In this document: in pieces, positions 62,381 to 64,000 of the stretch
Position numbering within the stretch: position 1 is the stretch's first letter
Layout: the number at the start of each line of letters is the position of its first letter
Assembly: GCA_017463155.1 (NCBI GenBank)
Contig: JAFTPT010000027.1
Coordinates: 1 to 64,000, forward strand
DNA length: 64,000 nt
Origin: Blautia sp.
Lineage (GTDB): Bacteria > Bacillota > Clostridia > Lachnospirales > Lachnospiraceae
Direction of reading: 5' to 3'
The notes under the pieces: generated by a model
Database searches by the model: none
The model's input: only the letters and a program-made list of their open reading frames with translations
Told to the model about the DNA's origin: nothing
Made by a program: the position numbers and the translations under genes

Positions 62381-63817
62381 ATGAAAAAACTGTATTTTAT
62401 TCCGGGAAGCCAGGATCTGTACGGCGAAGAATGCCTGCGCCAGGTGGCGGCGGACTGTAAGGAAATGGTGGATTTCCTGAATGAGCAGCTGGCGGGGACC
62501 ATCGTGGTGGAGCTTATGCCCACGGTCGAGACCTCGAAGATCTGCGTACAGGATATGAAGGCCGTGATGAATGACGATGACTGTGTCGGTGTGATCACCT
62601 GGATGCACACCTTCTCACCGGCCAAGATGTGGATCAAAGGCCTGCAGCTGCTTCACAAACCGCTGCTGCATCTGCACACACAGGCCAACGAGAAGCTGCC
62701 CTACGACACGATCGACATGGATTTCATGAACCTGAACCAGGCCGCCCACGGCGACCGCGAGTACGGGTTTATCCTGGCCAGGATGAACATTCCGCACGAG
62801 GTCGTGGCCGGCTATTACAGGCACGCGCACGTACTGGCGAAGATCCGCCGCTTTGCCGAGGTGGCAAAGGCGATCGATCTTTCGAAGAATACCCGCGTTG
62901 CCACCTTCGGCAACAACATGCGCGACGTCGCCGTGACCGACGGCAACCGCCTGGAGTGCGAGATCAAGTACGGCTGGGAGGTCAAATACTGGGGGATCGG
63001 TGAGATCGCAAAGCTTGCCGACGCATGCACCGAGGCCGAAGTGGATGCCAAGATGGCGGAATATGCCGGAAAATATACGATGGCGACGGATAACCTGGAC
63101 GTCGTGAAGACCCAGGCCCGCTACGAGATCGCCTTCGAGAAGTTCGCGGAAGCGAACGGCGTTACTGCCTTTACCGATAATTTCCAGGACCTGTTCGGCA
63201 TGGAGCAGCTTCCGGGCCTTGCGATGCAGAGCCTGATGGCGAAGGGCATCGGCTTCGGGCCGGAGGGCGACTACAAGATCAGTGCCTTCTCGGCGGTCCT
63301 GATGAAGATGGCCGAGGGAAGAGAGGGTGCGACCGGCTTTATCGAGGATTACACCTACGACCTGACCGAGGGCCGGGAGCTGGAGCTCGCCTCCCACATG
63401 CTGGAGGTACCGGCGTCCTTTGCAGCGAACAAGCCGGAGATCCAGGTACATCCGCTCGGGATCGGCGGCAAGGCGGATCCGGCACGGCTTGTGTTTGACG
63501 GCGTGACCGGCGACGGCATCCAGGTGACGCTGATCGATCTGGGCGATCATTTCCGCATCATCTGCGCGGATATCGAGCTGGTGAAGCAGCCGAAGCCCAT
63601 GCCGAAGCTGCCCGTGGCACGCATCATGTACCGCCACAAACCCAATTTCGAGATCGGAACGGCGGCCTGGTGCTATGCAGGCGGCGCACATCATTCCGTC
63701 GTCTCCACCGCGCTGACCCGCGAGGACATTGCCATGTTCGCGCGGCTGACCGGCACCGAGCTGATCACGATCGGCGATGATACCACGGAGGCGGATCTTC
63801 GGAAGTTTTACATGTGA
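62381..63817 (+). CDS. araA: L-arabinose isomerase
   Basis: 478 aa. Family blocks are visible: FIPGSQDLYGEE at the start, TWMHTFSPAKMWI near 70, LHLHTQANEKLPYD, DMDFMNLNQAAHGDREYG, and the metal His/Glu region with EDYTYDL and GAHHSVVST. It converts L-arabinose to L-ribulose in the cytoplasm. GAAAGGAAA precedes the ATG. The promoter and AraR-like operator upstream and a GntR-type regulator gene downstream indicate arabinose induction. araB and araD are not in the window. Confidence 0.95.
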   Translation: MKKLYFIPGSQDLYGEECLRQVAADCKEMVDFLNEQLAGTIVVELMPTVETSKICVQDMKAVMNDDDCVGVITWMHTFSPAKMWIKGLQLLHKPLLHLHTQANEKLPYDTIDMDFMNLNQAAHGDREYGFILARMNIPHEVVAGYYRHAHVLAKIRRFAEVAKAIDLSKNTRVATFGNNMRDVAVTDGNRLECEIKYGWEVKYWGIGEIAKLADACTEAEVDAKMAEYAGKYTMATDNLDVVKTQARYEIAFEKFAEANGVTAFTDNFQDLFGMEQLPGLAMQSLMAKGIGFGPEGDYKISAFSAVLMKMAEGREGATGFIEDYTYDLTEGRELELASHMLEVPASFAANKPEIQVHPLGIGGKADPARLVFDGVTGDGIQVTLIDLGDHFRIICADIELVKQPKPMPKLPVARIMYRHKPNFEIGTAAWCYAGGAHHSVVSTALTREDIAMFARLTGTELITIGDDTTEADLRKFYM

Positions 63818-63887
63818 TGATTACAGCGCAGCACGAAGAGCGAAGCAAGCCGTATCAGTCTGAATAAAAGGAGAAGGCGGTGCGAGT

Positions 63888-64000
63888 ATGCCGGGACAGG
63901 AAGCGAAATACCAGCAGGTGGTAGACTGGGTAAAACAGAATATCGCGGACGGTACCTTTCACGAGGGTGACAGGCTCATGTCAGAGAACGAGCTGAGCAC
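63888..64000 (+). CDS. GntR-family regulator, N-terminal part (AraR-like), cut by window end
   Basis: Only 37 codons are present. They read KYQQVVDWVKQNI, then GDRLMSENELS, the first part of a GntR winged helix-turn-helix. AraR repressors have such an N-terminus joined to a LacI-type sugar-binding domain. The location after araA and the AraR-like site at 62283 make an arabinose repressor likely. AAAAGGAGAAGG lies upstream of the ATG. Confidence 0.75.
   Translation, partial: MPGQEAKYQQVVDWVKQNIADGTFHEGDRLMSENELS

Overview
The window looks like a chromosomal segment of a GC-rich, Gram-positive anaerobe of the Clostridia, most likely Lachnospiraceae-like (inference). The signs are strong GGAGG ribosome-binding sites, TTGACA/TATAAT promoters, a type III glutamine synthetase, ferredoxin-type flavoproteins, sequences resembling Spo0A boxes, and a BspA-like surface protein. 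I see no rRNA, tRNA, CRISPR array, intact insertion sequence or prophage.

Layout. (1) 1-341: a compact pseudoknot-forming RNA candidate, then a promoter. (2) 342-15816: one co-directional block with two hybrid histidine kinases, an unrecognised protein, a pseudo-receiver/winged-helix regulator, a Sec-exported zeta-toxin-like P-loop protein, a three-gene NHLP-type peptide exporter (short HlyD-like adaptor, C39-peptidase ABC, second ABC), a membrane DUF218 protein, a SpoIIE-type phosphatase and an isochorismatase-like hydrolase. No precursor peptide or modifying enzyme is visible, so the exporter's cargo is unknown. (3) 15817-16512: two unrelated large structured RNA candidates separated by a bidirectional terminator. 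(4) 16513-26797: a secreted LprI-like protein, GH13 glucosidase, endonuclease IV, an MFS permease, hypBA, and an operon pairing a homologue of polyunsaturated fatty-acid isomerase with a large Fe-S flavoprotein. (5) 26800-37547: a membrane LuxR regulator, secreted and LRR proteins, a MoxR/VWA operon, a deleted Uma2 gene, and a promoter module present three times. Two copies carry Spo0A-box-like pairs at identical spacing.

(6) 37624-62082 is the most coherent part, a glutamine island. It holds asparagine synthetase, GSIII, an ammonium transporter fused to PII, a PEP-binding-domain protein, glutamate synthase (gltB, gltD), glmS, pyrG, carA, carB, a short GSI and an ANTAR RNA-binding antiterminator. 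It therefore collects ammonium uptake, two glutamine synthetases and many of the main glutamine amidotransferases. Three leaders (before asnB, amt and gltB) each carry a hairpin with the loop AAAGGC closed by C-G, overlapping a strong intrinsic terminator. That is the layout expected for ANTAR antitermination, so the terminal ANTAR gene probably controls the island. Its receiver lacks the phosphorylatable Asp, so the input may not be phosphorylation.

(7) 62083-64000: L-arabinose isomerase with a promoter and an AraR-like operator, followed by the start of a GntR-family regulator cut by the window end.
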